Positions 42,201 through 60,459 of a stretch of DNA of 64,000 nucleotides are shown in pieces. Within the stretch, counting starts at the first letter, position 1, and the number at the start of each line of letters is the position of its first letter. The stretch is from Galaxea fascicularis. Lineage: Eukaryota; Cnidaria; Anthozoa; Scleractinia; Euphylliidae. The notes under the pieces were generated by a model that was given only the letters and a program-made list of their open reading frames with translations, was not told where the DNA came from and did not search any database. The position numbers were made by a program, and so were the translations under genes. Location of the stretch: contig OX419345.1 of NCBI GenBank assembly GCA_948470475.1, forward strand, positions 480,001-544,000. Reading direction: 5' to 3'.

Positions 42201-45200
42201 ATTTTGGGGAAGCATCATTTATCGATGAGCCATCATGCAAGAAATCGTTTAAAGTGCATGATAAGGTTGTTCACAAGTCTAGCAGCAATTAAACCAATTT
42301 CTGCAGCAAGAAACAAATGGGACTTCAAGTGCCCCCTTAACACATGGAGAGAACGTAATCACCCCAGCAGTATGTCACTGTCAACCATTCACACATTTGG
42401 GTGGAGAGAAACAGTGTAGTGCAAAGTTCCATTTTTAAGGAAACGATGTTAGCAGAGGCAAGCTTTTTAAACCTAGGATATTCTGACCTCATAATGAAAA
42501 TAGTTAAACTGTGACAGCTCAATATCTGCACACACATAAAATAAATTAGAGTACAGTGTTATGCAACTTAACACTCACCTCAACAGAATCAGTCTGCATC
42601 TGTGGGCGCAAGTCGCGACCAAACTCATCAAAATGTTGTCCTGTGTCTCGTTGATTTGTAGACTAAGGTAATGCGAGTTATCAAAGAGCATTAAACTCAA
42701 ATAGCATAAACCATGAATTTGTCATGTAAACTGTACACAACAGACAGTGAGATATGAGGGTCTGCTAAGGGGCATTTCATCTCCCAAAGGTAGCATACTG
42801 AGAGTTAGATGAAAACGACGGTAGTACTTGTCAAGGAACATAATGTACAGTATGGCTAAGTCAACCAACAAAGTACTTTCAAGTGTTTCAAAATTGGCTC
42901 TGAATATCTCAGCATGCAATATGATAAATGCTCAGCAGTCCCTCTTGTGGTTTAAGAACAGACTGATCATGAAGCCATTTTCAAAATACAGACCATAACT
43001 AGGTATCTTAAACACTAATTTAAAGAAACATGATGCCAAATAAAACTACAACATTTTTTTTAAATTTGGCTTGAACTCTGTATTCCATTGCTCCTCTTTT
43101 TATTCGTACAAAGTTTATGTTTGCTGCAGTCCAATCTTAAAAAATCTATTTTTTTGAAATTAATTTGCCAAGTCCTGCAAATACCATGCACACTTGCCTT
43201 TAACAATCAGGTTATTTAATAGCTATGAAACAAGTTTATGGGTATCACAAAAGCACAGAACTTGCATGAGAGCAAAGCAAAATACCCTAAAATGTAACAA
43301 CAACATAAAAAATGAAACCCGTGCAAATTCCCCCACACATGTGACCCTCATGCATGTGGCCACTGCAAACAGCCGCTGACCGCATTGGCTCAAGTTTAAC
43401 TTAGCCTAAATTACATTCCGGTGCAGTCCAAACTCTACAACAACTTAACTCATAAAAAGGCAACCCTTTATTTAGTTAGTATAACCACACAAGCTTTTGA
43501 GAAGTCTGTTAAAAATTGCACTACAAACTATCATACACCATTTTAGGTCACAAATCAAACCAGCCCAAGAGGGAAGAGGGACTGTCTCCTAGAGAACTAC
43601 TATAATATACTGTTCTTCAAGTAATATCAAGCAACAAGATTACAGTACCTCTTACCGACAATAAAAATATGCTATAAATACACAACAGTAACTTCAGTAA
43701 AACACTTGTCTTGCTAACTTTACAATAGACTATGCGAGTGATGTATATGAAATGAATCATTCATGTATATGAGACTACTTCACCCTTATTATGTTAAGAA
43801 ACTTTACATCAATTCTGCCTCTGAAGACATTCTTAACTTCCCTTAAAATTTCAAAACAGCAGGGGTCTACCGCACCCTTTGGATGCAGTCACTTCAACTT
43901 TTTTTTTAACAGTAGCAGACTTACAATAATACTTTTAATTTTACAGCCTAGTAACTGGCCTACAAACCACCTTTTATCTAAGCACTATAAGTAGACGGTC
44001 TCTTTTGGGGTGCTATTTCAAGTTTGGGATAGTTCTTCAGTAATGCTCTTATCATCTTTCACATCCTCAAGCTCACTGCTAAGACTGACGATTGAGGAGT
44101 CTAAAGGAGCCACAGTCCCAGCATCTTTTGACTCTCGAATCTTTTGAACCCTACTTCTGTTGCCCCTCCTAAGATATTCATCAATAGATACTACACACTT
44201 TTGTTTCCAGACTGACTCCTGCTCAGCTTCAGGAACAGAGTACAGTTTAAATGCACAGAACTTAACAAGATCAAGTTTTCCACTATCAAGTGCTCCCTTC
44301 CCTCTGGTTCCAGAGCAATTTTTGTGTGACATTTCATCTTTTGTAAATAAAACCTTCACAAGATTCACACTGAAGTTTCCTATGGAACAACTTGTTTTTT
44401 GTATTCTCTCTGCCCAGGCCAACAGTTCTCTGGTGCGATCACTGTCACTAGAGGCTTCATCCTGAACCTCCATGTTTCCACTGCTATCACAGTTCAAACA
44501 GCCAGAATTAAGAGCTGTTATTGAAGGAGACACAGAAACACTATACTTTGGACCCAGTGAAACCACATTTTGATAATCCACACTTTCGTCAACAGACACT
44601 GAAGAATTCTGTCCTGAGTCATTAATCTCTAATGCTTTGGTAGACACAGCATGTTTCTTTAAAGCTCTTGAGCCCTTCTGTCCTCGACTACTATGCCCTG
44701 ATGCACAACTGGTGTCGCTAACTGTTTCATTTGCCAAAACTGCCAAAGATTCCAGCAGATTTGATGGTAGTCTTAATTCACCTGAATGAGAATGTTCCTG
44801 ATTTGTGGTAGGTCTTACACCATTTACCAACCTTTCTCCACACACTACTGTTCCAGTTGTGGCTTGCTGTTGTTGTTCCACAAACTTTAAAAGCTGTTCC
44901 TGATTTTTCAGAACTCTTTCTTGATTTTCCAGGATCTTTTCCACTTTCCACAACAGTGTTGTCAGGTGCCCATTCACTTCAGGCCCTAAGTCCATCATGT
45001 GAATCAACTTCAAAGAAAGATTAGCAGTGTCAGGCTGAACTTGTCCGCTACCAAAGTACCTATGGTATTTGTTATTGAGCTATATGTACTTCTTACATTT
45101 GCACAAGGATCATGAGATGCACAGTTCTACAGCACCCAGCCATGAGTAACTTTTCTTTTCTTAGAGGAGATACATGTATATCTACACAGTTCACAAGATT

Positions 45201-47433
45201 GAATGTGCGCAAACCATCAGTATTGTGGTCAAGTTGAAAACAATAGGACACCAACTGTTGTTGTTTCTTGTTGAACACTCTACCATGTTTTAAATGAAAA
45301 GGCAAGCCTCGTACAACACGACTTTTACACTCTGTGTTATTTTGACTTACTTACAACACTTCTAGTAACCTGAGTAAGCTTACATCTCCTCCCATCACTG
45401 TATAACTTCTTTTTAGGGATCCTGGCAGCACACAGTTTACATCTCACCTAACTAGCTTTAGCTTTCTTGCTAGCATGACAGCAAGTGGCTAGGGCCATTT
45501 TAACATTTGCTCTACATTACTTACACTTTTTCTCATCAACATACAAATCTTAAAGGTTACATAGACGAAATGTAAATTACCTTTCAGATATCATGGAGGT
45601 AAATACTACACATGTACAGGTGTATATAAAATCAATATAGTGACCCTGTGTTACAGTAAATAAACCTGTGTGATATACTAGCAATTTAAACCCAAGCCAA
45701 TTTCTGTTCTCTACAGGTCAATAACAGAAATGTAGTTTTATTTGGACTGCACTGGAAATTACTGGAATTACTAAATACCCTTGCTACTTACCATTCCTTT
45801 ATACTACCATTCCCTTACATTGAAAAAGAGATAACCACCCACAAGAGATAATAATGACCTAGGACATCAGTAAATTTTACTTTGAAATGATCAAATTTTC
45901 TATTCAAATATACACAAGACTCACATTTCTTGGACTTGGGCTTCTCCGTCTTCTTCTAGGACTTCTACTTCTGCTATGACTTCGGCTTCTTCTTCGATGC
46001 TTTCGATCATCTTTGGCAAACAAAAAAAATGCAGTGAGTGAAGACAGCAACTTACAGAACTCTGATTTACAAAAATTATACAAACATGAAGAATGGCAGA
46101 GGGACACTGAACTGCAACAAATCCCTAAAAAAAGTTCTACAGATTGCAATAATTGTTGCTTATAATAAATAAGTGGTTACCTCGGTAATCTGAATTTCTA
46201 CTTCGTTTCCGTGAAGATGGGGAAATTTCTGGGGACCTTCTTTCAGGAGCCTTTTCTGGTGATTCAGAGACAGACCTCTTACGATAATTTCTATGACGTG
46301 TGCTAGGGGAACTTCTTCTTCTAGATGAGTGATGCGACGACTCTTTCTTTAGCTCCGTCTTTTCTCCTTGTTGATCAGCTGGTGGGCAAGACTCATCCGC
46401 CTGACTCACAAGTTCTTTCTCCATGCTAGCGACAACAAAGGAGTGTGAATCCTGCTCAGCAACCTGCATAAAGAGGAATCAAGTGTTTGGAATAGTACCT
46501 CTTCAGAGTAATGACAAGATTGAGCAAAGCTGATTACAGATACTACTCCACTCATCCTTCAGCTGAATTTTAATAAGCCTCTTAACAAATTAAATCATAC
46601 AAGTATTTTTGATATCTTATGGAAAAATAATTAGGAAAAATACGTGATAGATTTAAAAAGGTTGATAGTCATCCTGAATCTGGTACAATTTATTACTGTT
46701 TGCCAAGACGGCATCTATCTGAGGACAGATGCTCTTTTAGCAAATTTCAAAATTTCGAAATTCAGTCCCCTTAACATACTCTTCTGACTATAAGCTCGGA
46801 AACCAGAGTCTGGTTGATGAGTAGCTCGGCATCTAAAAATTGTGTACTGCATACTTATGGAGTGGAAATCCAAATAAATTCAGTCTGAGGAACACTATAG
46901 GCAAAGTGTGACCCTACCTGTCTTGTGAAAGAGTGATGTTTCACCAAAAGTAATTCTAAATTGAAATAAATCATCAAACACTGTCACTTAAAATCTTCAA
47001 AAAAGGTAAACTACTGTATAAAATTACCTCGAGACAGAGGTGCACTCAATGTTTTAAAGGTGTAGAAAATTGACGGTTTTCAATTCACTAAATAAACTGG
47101 AACTTTCTTTTAATCAATAACAGAGATCGCCAGATTACTGCCAAGTGATCAACAAACCAAATTCTAAGTAAGTTTATCTTCAACTAAATGATGTGCAAAA
47201 AAAAACTCGCAACAAAGCATGTATGAGCTCGAATAAATTATGCATCGATCACATATATTAGGTCAGAAACTAAGCCTTCTCTGCCAAATAACACCAACCT
47301 AACAACACAAAAACATCACTGGAATACAAAAGCACCTCAAAGTTACGTTTCGTACCTGTTTGGACGCCAATTTTTGCTGGATATTGTCTTCTTCTGTGGA
47401 AGAAGTGGAGTCATAACCAGCCAAAACGTCCAT
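39300..47433 (-). CDS. RSRC2: Arginine/serine-rich coiled-coil protein 2
   Basis: Eight exons in transcript order: 47356-47433, 46181-46463, 45925-46010, 42579-42662, 41164-41428, 40665-40880, 39884-40110, 39300-39581; 1521 nt, 506 aa, with all phases consistent. It begins MDVLAGYDSTSSTEEDN. RS/RD-rich segments follow in several exons (RSRSHSRSRSPRRRRR, RDRDSDRDRGRSRD), then the conserved RSRC2 C-terminus: LNMPSYINPSVVNPHQYA, KRKLLW, KFRRLMGIKG and a final GIGLGYSG. Human RSRC2 is 434 aa with PSYYNP-AVNP, KRKMLW and KFRKLMGIK at matching places. It is a nuclear SR-like protein linked to pre-mRNA processing; the molecular role is poorly defined. It is convergent with the CXorf65-like gene and head to head with the kinase gene. 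Confidence 0.93.
44018..44998 (-). CDS. BEN-domain-like protein nested in RSRC2 intron
   Basis: A 326-codon ORF on the same strand as RSRC2, inside its 42663-45924 intron. ATG ATG at 44998 has an in-frame TAG about 80 bp upstream; a spliced start is also possible because an acceptor-like TAG sits at 45060 and the frame is open from there. N-terminal coiled coil (residues 10-50, heptads of E/K/L/Q), Ser-rich linker, then from about residue 200 a domain reading VNLVKVLFTKDEM, a Gly-rich turn (TRGKGALDSGKLDLVKF), VWKQKC and IDEYLRR. This matches the BEN pattern (hydrophobic helix + LFT-EE, KxxLDPxKL, W-xx-C-xx-IN). BEN domains bind DNA in transcriptional regulators. The C-terminus is acidic. Family call by pattern only. 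Confidence 0.62.
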   Translation of the reverse strand: MMDLGPEVNGHLTTLLWKVEKILENQERVLKNQEQLLKFVEQQQQATTGTVVCGERLVNGVRPTTNQEHSHSGELRLPSNLLESLAVLANETVSDTSCASGHSSRGQKGSRALKKHAVSTKALEINDSGQNSSVSVDESVDYQNVVSLGPKYSVSVSPSITALNSGCLNCDSSGNMEVQDEASSDSDRTRELLAWAERIQKTSCSIGNFSVNLVKVLFTKDEMSHKNCSGTRGKGALDSGKLDLVKFCAFKLYSVPEAEQESVWKQKCVVSIDEYLRRGNRSRVQKIRESKDAGTVAPLDSSIVSLSSELEDVKDDKSITEELSQT

Positions 47434-47792
47434 GTTTTTCGAAAGTTCCCGTATGAGGAACGCTCAAATCCCATATTTGGGCATTAATAGTTACCAGACT
47501 GTTTCCTTGTGGAGCGCGCCATAACATAAAATTTCGTATTTTGGTGAACGGTGAACACATGTGACAAGTTGTTTTGACGTTTAGGGGTTAATTTCATTCG
47601 ACCTATTCGTTCTGGCAATCATTTCTAGAAGCTTAGGAGCGAACGTTAAAGCAATAAGTTTTTGAGCCAAACATTCTGAACTTGGCATATTCCCGAGAAA
47701 TTTTCAGCGTTTCCCATACTCGCACAAACAACGTAAACAAGTCAGGACTCGCTTTGCGTATCACAGGTGTCATTTCATGGTTTATTGCGATA
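47434..47792. promoter_or_regulatory. Shared head-to-head promoter region (RSRC2 / RSKR-like)
   Basis: The 359 bp between the two divergent start codons must hold both 5' UTRs and core promoters unless upstream non-coding exons exist. No TATA box is evident; several CG dinucleotides are scattered through it. The bidirectional function is inference from spacing. Confidence 0.5.
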
Positions 47793-54686
<6,894 letters not shown>

Positions 54687-57061
54687 AATGGTCAGCGGTT
54701 CGGTGTACATGCGCACTAAGCCGTGATAATAACTGTTATCAAGTATTCTATCAGTGATGTACTTGAAGCTTTGGTCCACGCTTAACAATGCTGTATGTAC
54801 AGATGTTTGAACTTGGAGAAGTCCGTTATTTTCGTAGGATACCAAAAGCGCGCGAAACACCACGCCACACCACGGGAGAAAACCTTCACGCGAGTTCGCG
54901 CGTTGCGCTGGCTGGTTTACTATCCCAAACAAAAATAACTCAATACTCGCAGGCTTATTTAATATAAATATACTATGTATAGAGTATTGAATGCAGTATA
55001 AAACTGGCGAAAAGCTTAAAAAGCCGGCAAGGCCCTACTAAACAAATTAATTTATTTCATGGAATTACAGCAAAGAACATATTCGTGATCTTTGATGTCA
55101 AAATTGTAAGAATATTTGTTAATGATGAAAATGGTAGTATTGAACAGTTATAAAGAACAACAGAAAGAAAGAGAATGTAAGCACAGTCCCAATGAAAGAG
55201 AAAATAATCTTATTAAAAGCAGAGCTATGCATAGTTATTTAATCATAGAAGGGCAAACTTTATCTGTTACAACGCCTATTATGAATGAAGTTGTCAGATT
55301 GTCCCCTTTATCTCCGTGTCAGAGACGTGAACAAATACTACTTATTACCAAGGGTGGGATCTAAGACTAAGACCTTCATGTATTGATTGAGTTATAGCAC
55401 AAAGTTATTAACGTGAAAGTTCAGGGTTGCTTTTTTCATGGGCACCCCACAAGACCAACTAGGGGAGATTGTCTTCTCCGAAAACAAAACTTGATAATCA
55501 TCCATGGTAATATTTTTTGCCAGTATGAACACCCGTTGGCGGTCGATACAACCACTCTTGGGAACAGGGGAAGGGATGGCGTTATTAATGATAATTATCG
55601 TCTAAGTACAGGCCGCAGTTGTTCAAAGAACGGATAACTATGAAGCGGATGAGTCGCTCTCCAATGGCTAAAATGGCCTGTAACAACTACAGTTGTATAG
55701 AGGTATCCGTAGTTGGAACAATTAGGGCCTTTATTCTAATCTCGCTATTACTCAGTGATTCCACATTTCTTGGTCTTAGCATTTCGATCGTTTGTCACTT
55801 CATCAATAGACCGCCCTCGGCGATAATATGAAAACCAATTAGCTGTAAATTGTCATTAAAAATTATGTATATACGTGGACTCCTGGAAGTAGCTAATTTA
55901 TTACACTGTTGTACACTTTGGTGACAAAATAAAATATATTTTATCCAAAATCTTTTACCGTTGCGTCGTTGATACATTCTGGAGGAGAAAATAAGCTTTT
56001 ATTTCTGTTAAATACTTGCAGGAGTCGGAAAGCTAGAAACGACTAAATATGTCTCGTTATATAATAAAATCAATTTATATTTAGGTCGTTCCATATCTCT
56101 CACAGGTTTACCTGTTGAAGTAATTAAAATCTTAAAAATCAGGGGAAAAGATTAAATAGAAATATCTTGACATTAAGCTAGATTAAAAAAGGTCAACGAC
56201 GAACATCCTTTGATATAAAAAAATATCTAAAAACAATTCAATCTTATATATAATAATGGTGAATACGAATCTTAAATACACGATGATAACAGTAAACAAA
56301 ACGGCAATGATGCCAAATGCAAGTAAGTACATAATCAAAGAAGAGGCTGAAGCTATCTATCGATTATGCACCTAAACATTTGAACATTGTTTCAAACAAA
56401 CTGGTTCTGCAAAGATGTTACCGCTTCCTCGGCGTTAACACCGTCATACAACTAAAAAGCGCCGCACGAACAGCACGAAATCTCATCCTCTTTAATTCTT
56501 AGGTATTCAATTATTACGCCCTGTTCAACGTAATGTTTGAGTCGAAGAAAACTCGTAGGAATTAACTGTTGATTGAATAAATCGGTCAATGGGATAACCT
56601 TAATTATTACTCATAATTTCCTTTCAAGATCTCTGAAGACTGTTTGTTGAAAGCTCTCCCTGTCTATGTTCAGGTAGACTTCTCTTCTTGTCAGTCAATC
56701 TAGGCCATGCGCGACCGATATTTGCCATTAACATGAACTTCAAACTTCAGTCATTTGAAGGGAATCTTTGTCAGGTTCACAAGACCGAGTCACACATCCT
56801 CATGTAAAGTTTTGACGGTTACTACCCCGACCATTAGCCTGCTCCAGGCGTTTGTTTAGTAATCGGCACGTGATAGTAAATGGTTAGACTTTCTAGTCTT
56901 CACTGAAAAGTACATGTATTACGATAAACCGTATAGTTGTATAGCTCTCAGTTAGTACGCGCGCTGTGATCGGTCAATTTTGCGATTCTACTGTACCGCC
57001 TGCTGAATTTGAAGGATTCCTTTCCTGCGCACCCGATTAACCTCTGAGATATAATAAATAT
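54687..57061. other. Intergenic region, no gene recognised
   Basis: AT-rich and probably includes the kinase 3' UTR. No ORF with recognisable domains on either strand. Confidence 0.5.
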
Positions 57062-57202
57062 CTTACTAACCTCGATTTCTCGGTTCGTACTGTAAGTTAC
57101 GGATTCTCGTTTTTTTCCGTTGATTTATGGCCTAAGCGCGAAGTGAATGGGAAAAAACTCGGTCTGTCACTTACAGTACGGACCTCGAACCCGGTTAGTA
57201 AG
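57062..57202. repeat. Short palindromic repeat (CTTACTAACC ... GGTTAGTAAG)
   Basis: The ends CTTACTAACC and GGTTAGTAAG are exact inverses, and inner blocks GTACTGTAAGT and ACTTACAGTAC also pair. The centre carries CCTAAGCGCGAAG. A foldback or MITE. Confidence 0.75.
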
Positions 57203-57372
57203 AGGGACGATGGCCCCGTCTCACAACTCTTCACAATTGATCCTGTGGGACAGTTAAAGAACCACGCTCTGCCGGTTCTATTCCGCCCCGTTCACAAACT
57301 GAACGCCAGCGACAGGCTACGTATTGACCATACTACAAATAGTCCGAAAATAACCTAATTCGTTCAAGACCC

Positions 57373-58332
57373 TTACAACAGTGAGCAAACCCTCCTCCGC
57401 AGATGACCGAGTACCCTCTTCGTCTTCTTAAAAAATCTCTCTTCTTGTTCCTCGTTCAGAGGAATTTCTCTTGGAATGAGGTCCTGGTCAGCAAGATCTC
57501 CGTGCCCCACGATTTCTTCAGGAATATTACGTCCATCAGGTGCCTGAATACTGCAAGCTGCTGCCATTTCTGCCGAACCCTGAAACTTTAAGCGGTCCTT
57601 GTTGATCTCGTACAAATACAAAGCAGAGGCATCACCCATGACGCAGTAACAACAGGTCCAAAACTCTGACAGCCAATTTTCACGAGTTGGGATAGAGAGA
57701 CACCGGCAATTCCCTGCCGGGATAACGGATAGGGTTCTGCGGATCTGGGGATCGATTCGAAGTTCGGAGAGTAAACCATCAATCGCTTGTCTCCACTCCG
57801 ACTCCATACTCCGAAAATACACCAGCTCGTCTCCTTTATCTGGATCGCTGATTTTATTTGCAAAGGTTAAGGCTACCAAAGCTTTGCTCCAAATATTCTT
57901 TCCAAAACCACGAGTTAGTGCATGAATTGCCCTCTTATCCTCGCCATAGAGTCGTTGGTCGTCCATTTTGATGCAGTAGATCATGAGATCAAAGCCGTGC
58001 ATCAACGTTTCTTTAAGGTTGTCCAGATACGTGCTTTCGTCACACGAGCCATCTTGCAGCCCTGGAGAATCCCACACAACGATCTTGATACCCATGATGT
58101 TCATTTTATAGGAGTTAACTTCGGTGGTACAGCCAACGCTTCTCTTGCGTCCTTCCGGTGCAACATGTTTTCCGAGAAGCGCATTCACCAGTCGAGATTT
58201 ACCCACACCAGTTTTGCCTGTGACCACAATGGAAAGTTGCTTCTGTTTACTTTTGCTTGCGGCTGACCACTCTGCAAGCGTTTCATTGACTTTGACAAAA
58301 TCAGCGTTGGTTCTTTTAAGCGATCGGCTCAT
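57373..58332 (-). CDS. AIG1/TOC-like small GTPase with CaaX-like tail
   Basis: An intronless 319-aa ORF from ATG 58332 to TAA 57373. G1 P-loop GKTGVGKS (39-46), G2 Thr in GCTTEV (68-72), G3 DSPG (88-91), and a G4-like ALTFANK after a hydrophobic strand. The length and this motif set (long G domain with DSPGLQDG) fit the AIG1/GIMAP/TOC34 group of septin-related GTPases. The C-terminus is KKTKRVLGHLRRRVCSLL: a basic stretch followed by C-S-L-L, a CaaX box with Leu at the last position, which would predict geranylgeranylation and membrane anchoring. It is divergent from, and clearly paralogous to, the gene at 60460. The role is unknown; GIMAP-type proteins act in immunity and membrane trafficking. 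Confidence 0.82.
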   Translation of the reverse strand: MSRSLKRTNADFVKVNETLAEWSAASKSKQKQLSIVVTGKTGVGKSRLVNALLGKHVAPEGRKRSVGCTTEVNSYKMNIMGIKIVVWDSPGLQDGSCDESTYLDNLKETLMHGFDLMIYCIKMDDQRLYGEDKRAIHALTRGFGKNIWSKALVALTFANKISDPDKGDELVYFRSMESEWRQAIDGLLSELRIDPQIRRTLSVIPAGNCRCLSIPTRENWLSEFWTCCYCVMGDASALYLYEINKDRLKFQGSAEMAAACSIQAPDGRNIPEEIVGHGDLADQDLIPREIPLNEEQEERFFKKTKRVLGHLRRRVCSLL

Positions 58333-58972
58333 TTCGTCGTCTGTTCAGTTTGAAATCAAACTATTTTGTTCAGCGTTGTGTGTTCGAGAGAAAACCGGAA
58401 GTTTAAACTTGTCCCCAGTCTCAGCAAAATGCAGGTTGCTGACCCGCATGCTAGAAATTCCAGTGGAGTATTTCATGTATTCTTTCTCATTGTGGACTGC
58501 TCTAAGTGCGATGAACGAAACATATTGACCAAAACCAGAACCTGCCTATGGTTTGCATCGGTGTGAGTCACAGAGTCACCGATAATTAGTGAAAGAATTC
58601 CGATGATTTTCAAACCTCCAACAACTTCGACTTCCACGTTACTGTTGCCATAGTGATGTTAATGTTTACTAGAACATCAACAAGAAGGACTTCATAGAAA
58701 AGTATCTGTTTAGTATTGGATTGTTTTTTGCATTTGTATTTTCTTTTCAACATCTCAGTTTCTGGTAAAATCGCTGATTCTATCCTTTTATGAAGACTGA
58801 AGACACATTTTAACCCCGCATTTGTTCCGGCTCAAAGGCTTTTTATTGGAATTTAGGTCATACTGTTCACCGCCGCCTTTTCTTAGTTTGGGTAAAACGA
58901 GTTTTGGTGAGATTAGAAATAAGATATGTGACCTTTCCTATTTCTGAATTTTAAGCCGATGCCGCCCATCTA

Positions 58973-59811
58973 CAGTCGAACATCCCGTAAGCGGACACCC
59001 CCAGGACCAAGGGTAAGTGTCCTCTTACGAGAGGTGGAGGCCTACAGGAGGGTGAAAAGCAAATGCACTAGAGGGCATATAATGCACCAGAACAAGTATT
59101 TTAAAGCTTTGAGACCACATGTAACTGTATTATCGATCAAAGGGTTATTGGATGTTGCTTTTCTATAGTAGATACATAAATTTAACACCAATGTAAACAC
59201 TATGGGTCAATAATAAAAGACTTGCCGCTTGAAAAATGTAAGCATTTACATACTCAATCAAGGTGAACAGAACAGAAGAAGTACATACAGCATTTTATGC
59301 ACATTCGATGATTGTCATTTTCAAACACAGTGTCCTTATGTTGGTAAAAAGTAACTACCAATCAGTGTCTGCTTTTGCGGTTCCTTGATCTTAAGGTCTC
59401 TTAAGATATCCGACACTTTGAGCAGAGTATTTGAAAGTTCTTCGTTACCATGGTAGTTGGCGAACTCCGAAAGCTCCTGCGTCAAAAAAACGTTATTGGA
59501 ATGTCACCTTATGCACTGTCCTGTTCAGACTCAAACACTGCTTCTATGTAGGTCAGTGTGTATTAAAGCATTTAAACTGAACCGATTTCGTGAGAAATTT
59601 TCTTGATGTATTGTTCATTGTCTGCTTACGGGAGGTTATTTTAGACCCTGCGGACCCCAAATACGTGTACGTGTCCGCTTACGAGAGGCGTCCGCTTAAG
59701 GGAGGTCAGAAATCTAGTGTTTGAGAGGAGAAATCGCCAAAACCGCGGTTTGGTGTCCGCTAATGGGAGGTGTCCGCTTACGAGAGGTGTCCGTTAGCGG
59801 AGGTTTGACTG
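58973..59811. mobile_element. pogo/Tigger-like non-autonomous element between the GTPases
   Basis: TA (58971-58972, 59812-59813) flank CAGTCGAACATCCCGTAAGC and, at the right, the inverse form ...GCGGAGGTTTGACTG. Repeated TCCGCTTACGAGAGG motifs lie near both ends. No transposase ORF. It differs in sequence from the 29461-29926 element but shares the CAGTCG terminus and TA target. Confidence 0.7.
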
Positions 59812-59963
59812 TACATGTTCTCTCGGCTGTTTTGCTCAACTCGTGGTGGTACTAGTCAGGACTGAAGTTGTTAAAGCATCAAGACATTCTATTGTCTTCC
59901 AAGGCTACAATTTGCCAGTCACTACTAATAATAAGTTGTAATAAATTGTTCTGATTTTGTTAG

Positions 59964-60226
59964 AGGCAGGATGGCCGAGTGGTTTAGGGCGCTGGATTTC
60001 AATGCGGCGACCCGGGTTCAAATCCGGCTCTGTCCACTAGCGGGGGTTGTTCTGGGTAAATGCCTGGTTCAACCCCTCGGTCATCCTTGTAAATAGCCAA
60101 CTGGTTTGCCTCCAGCCAGTTGGGATTCTTAACTCTGTTGTTTTCATTTGTATTATTTGTTTCATTGGCCCTGAAAAGCCCCTCTAGGGGAGTGGTCAAT
60201 TAAGTATTTATTTATTTATTTATTTA
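59964..60226 (+). repeat. tRNA-Leu-like SINE with TTTA tail
   Basis: Head GGATGGCCGAGTGGTTTAGG with an A box at 59972-59982 and a B box GGGTTCAAATCC at 60014-60025, followed by a non-tRNA body containing CCCCTCTAGGGG and a (TTTA)n tail. The acceptor ends do not pair as in a functional tRNA, which argues for a SINE. Confidence 0.85.
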
Positions 60227-60459
60227 CTTTTGCGAACAAAGCAAGCTTTCTTAGAGAGGTAGGGAAACAATGCGAAGAGGTGCAAAAGTTACGAATGGTT
60301 TCAGAGTCATCCCCTGTTTAATTACCATAGCATTCTCGGATCAGATCGTTCATCAATTCTTCGCTTAATTAATCTTCGAGGGCTTCCGCCCCTGCAAGCT
60401 GGGCGTGAAACACATCGGGGACTGGGACGATATTGACTTCCGCTTTTGTGTAATGTACC

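Noticed and set aside
45063..45305. Upstream exon of the BEN-like gene ending at a GTAAGA donor
   Set aside because: It would need an intron of about 37 bp; the phase fits, but the length is implausibly short and the peptide is not domain-like.
59964..60040. tRNA-Leu gene
   Set aside because: The A and B boxes are present, but the acceptor ends do not pair and a SINE body with a TTTA tail follows.
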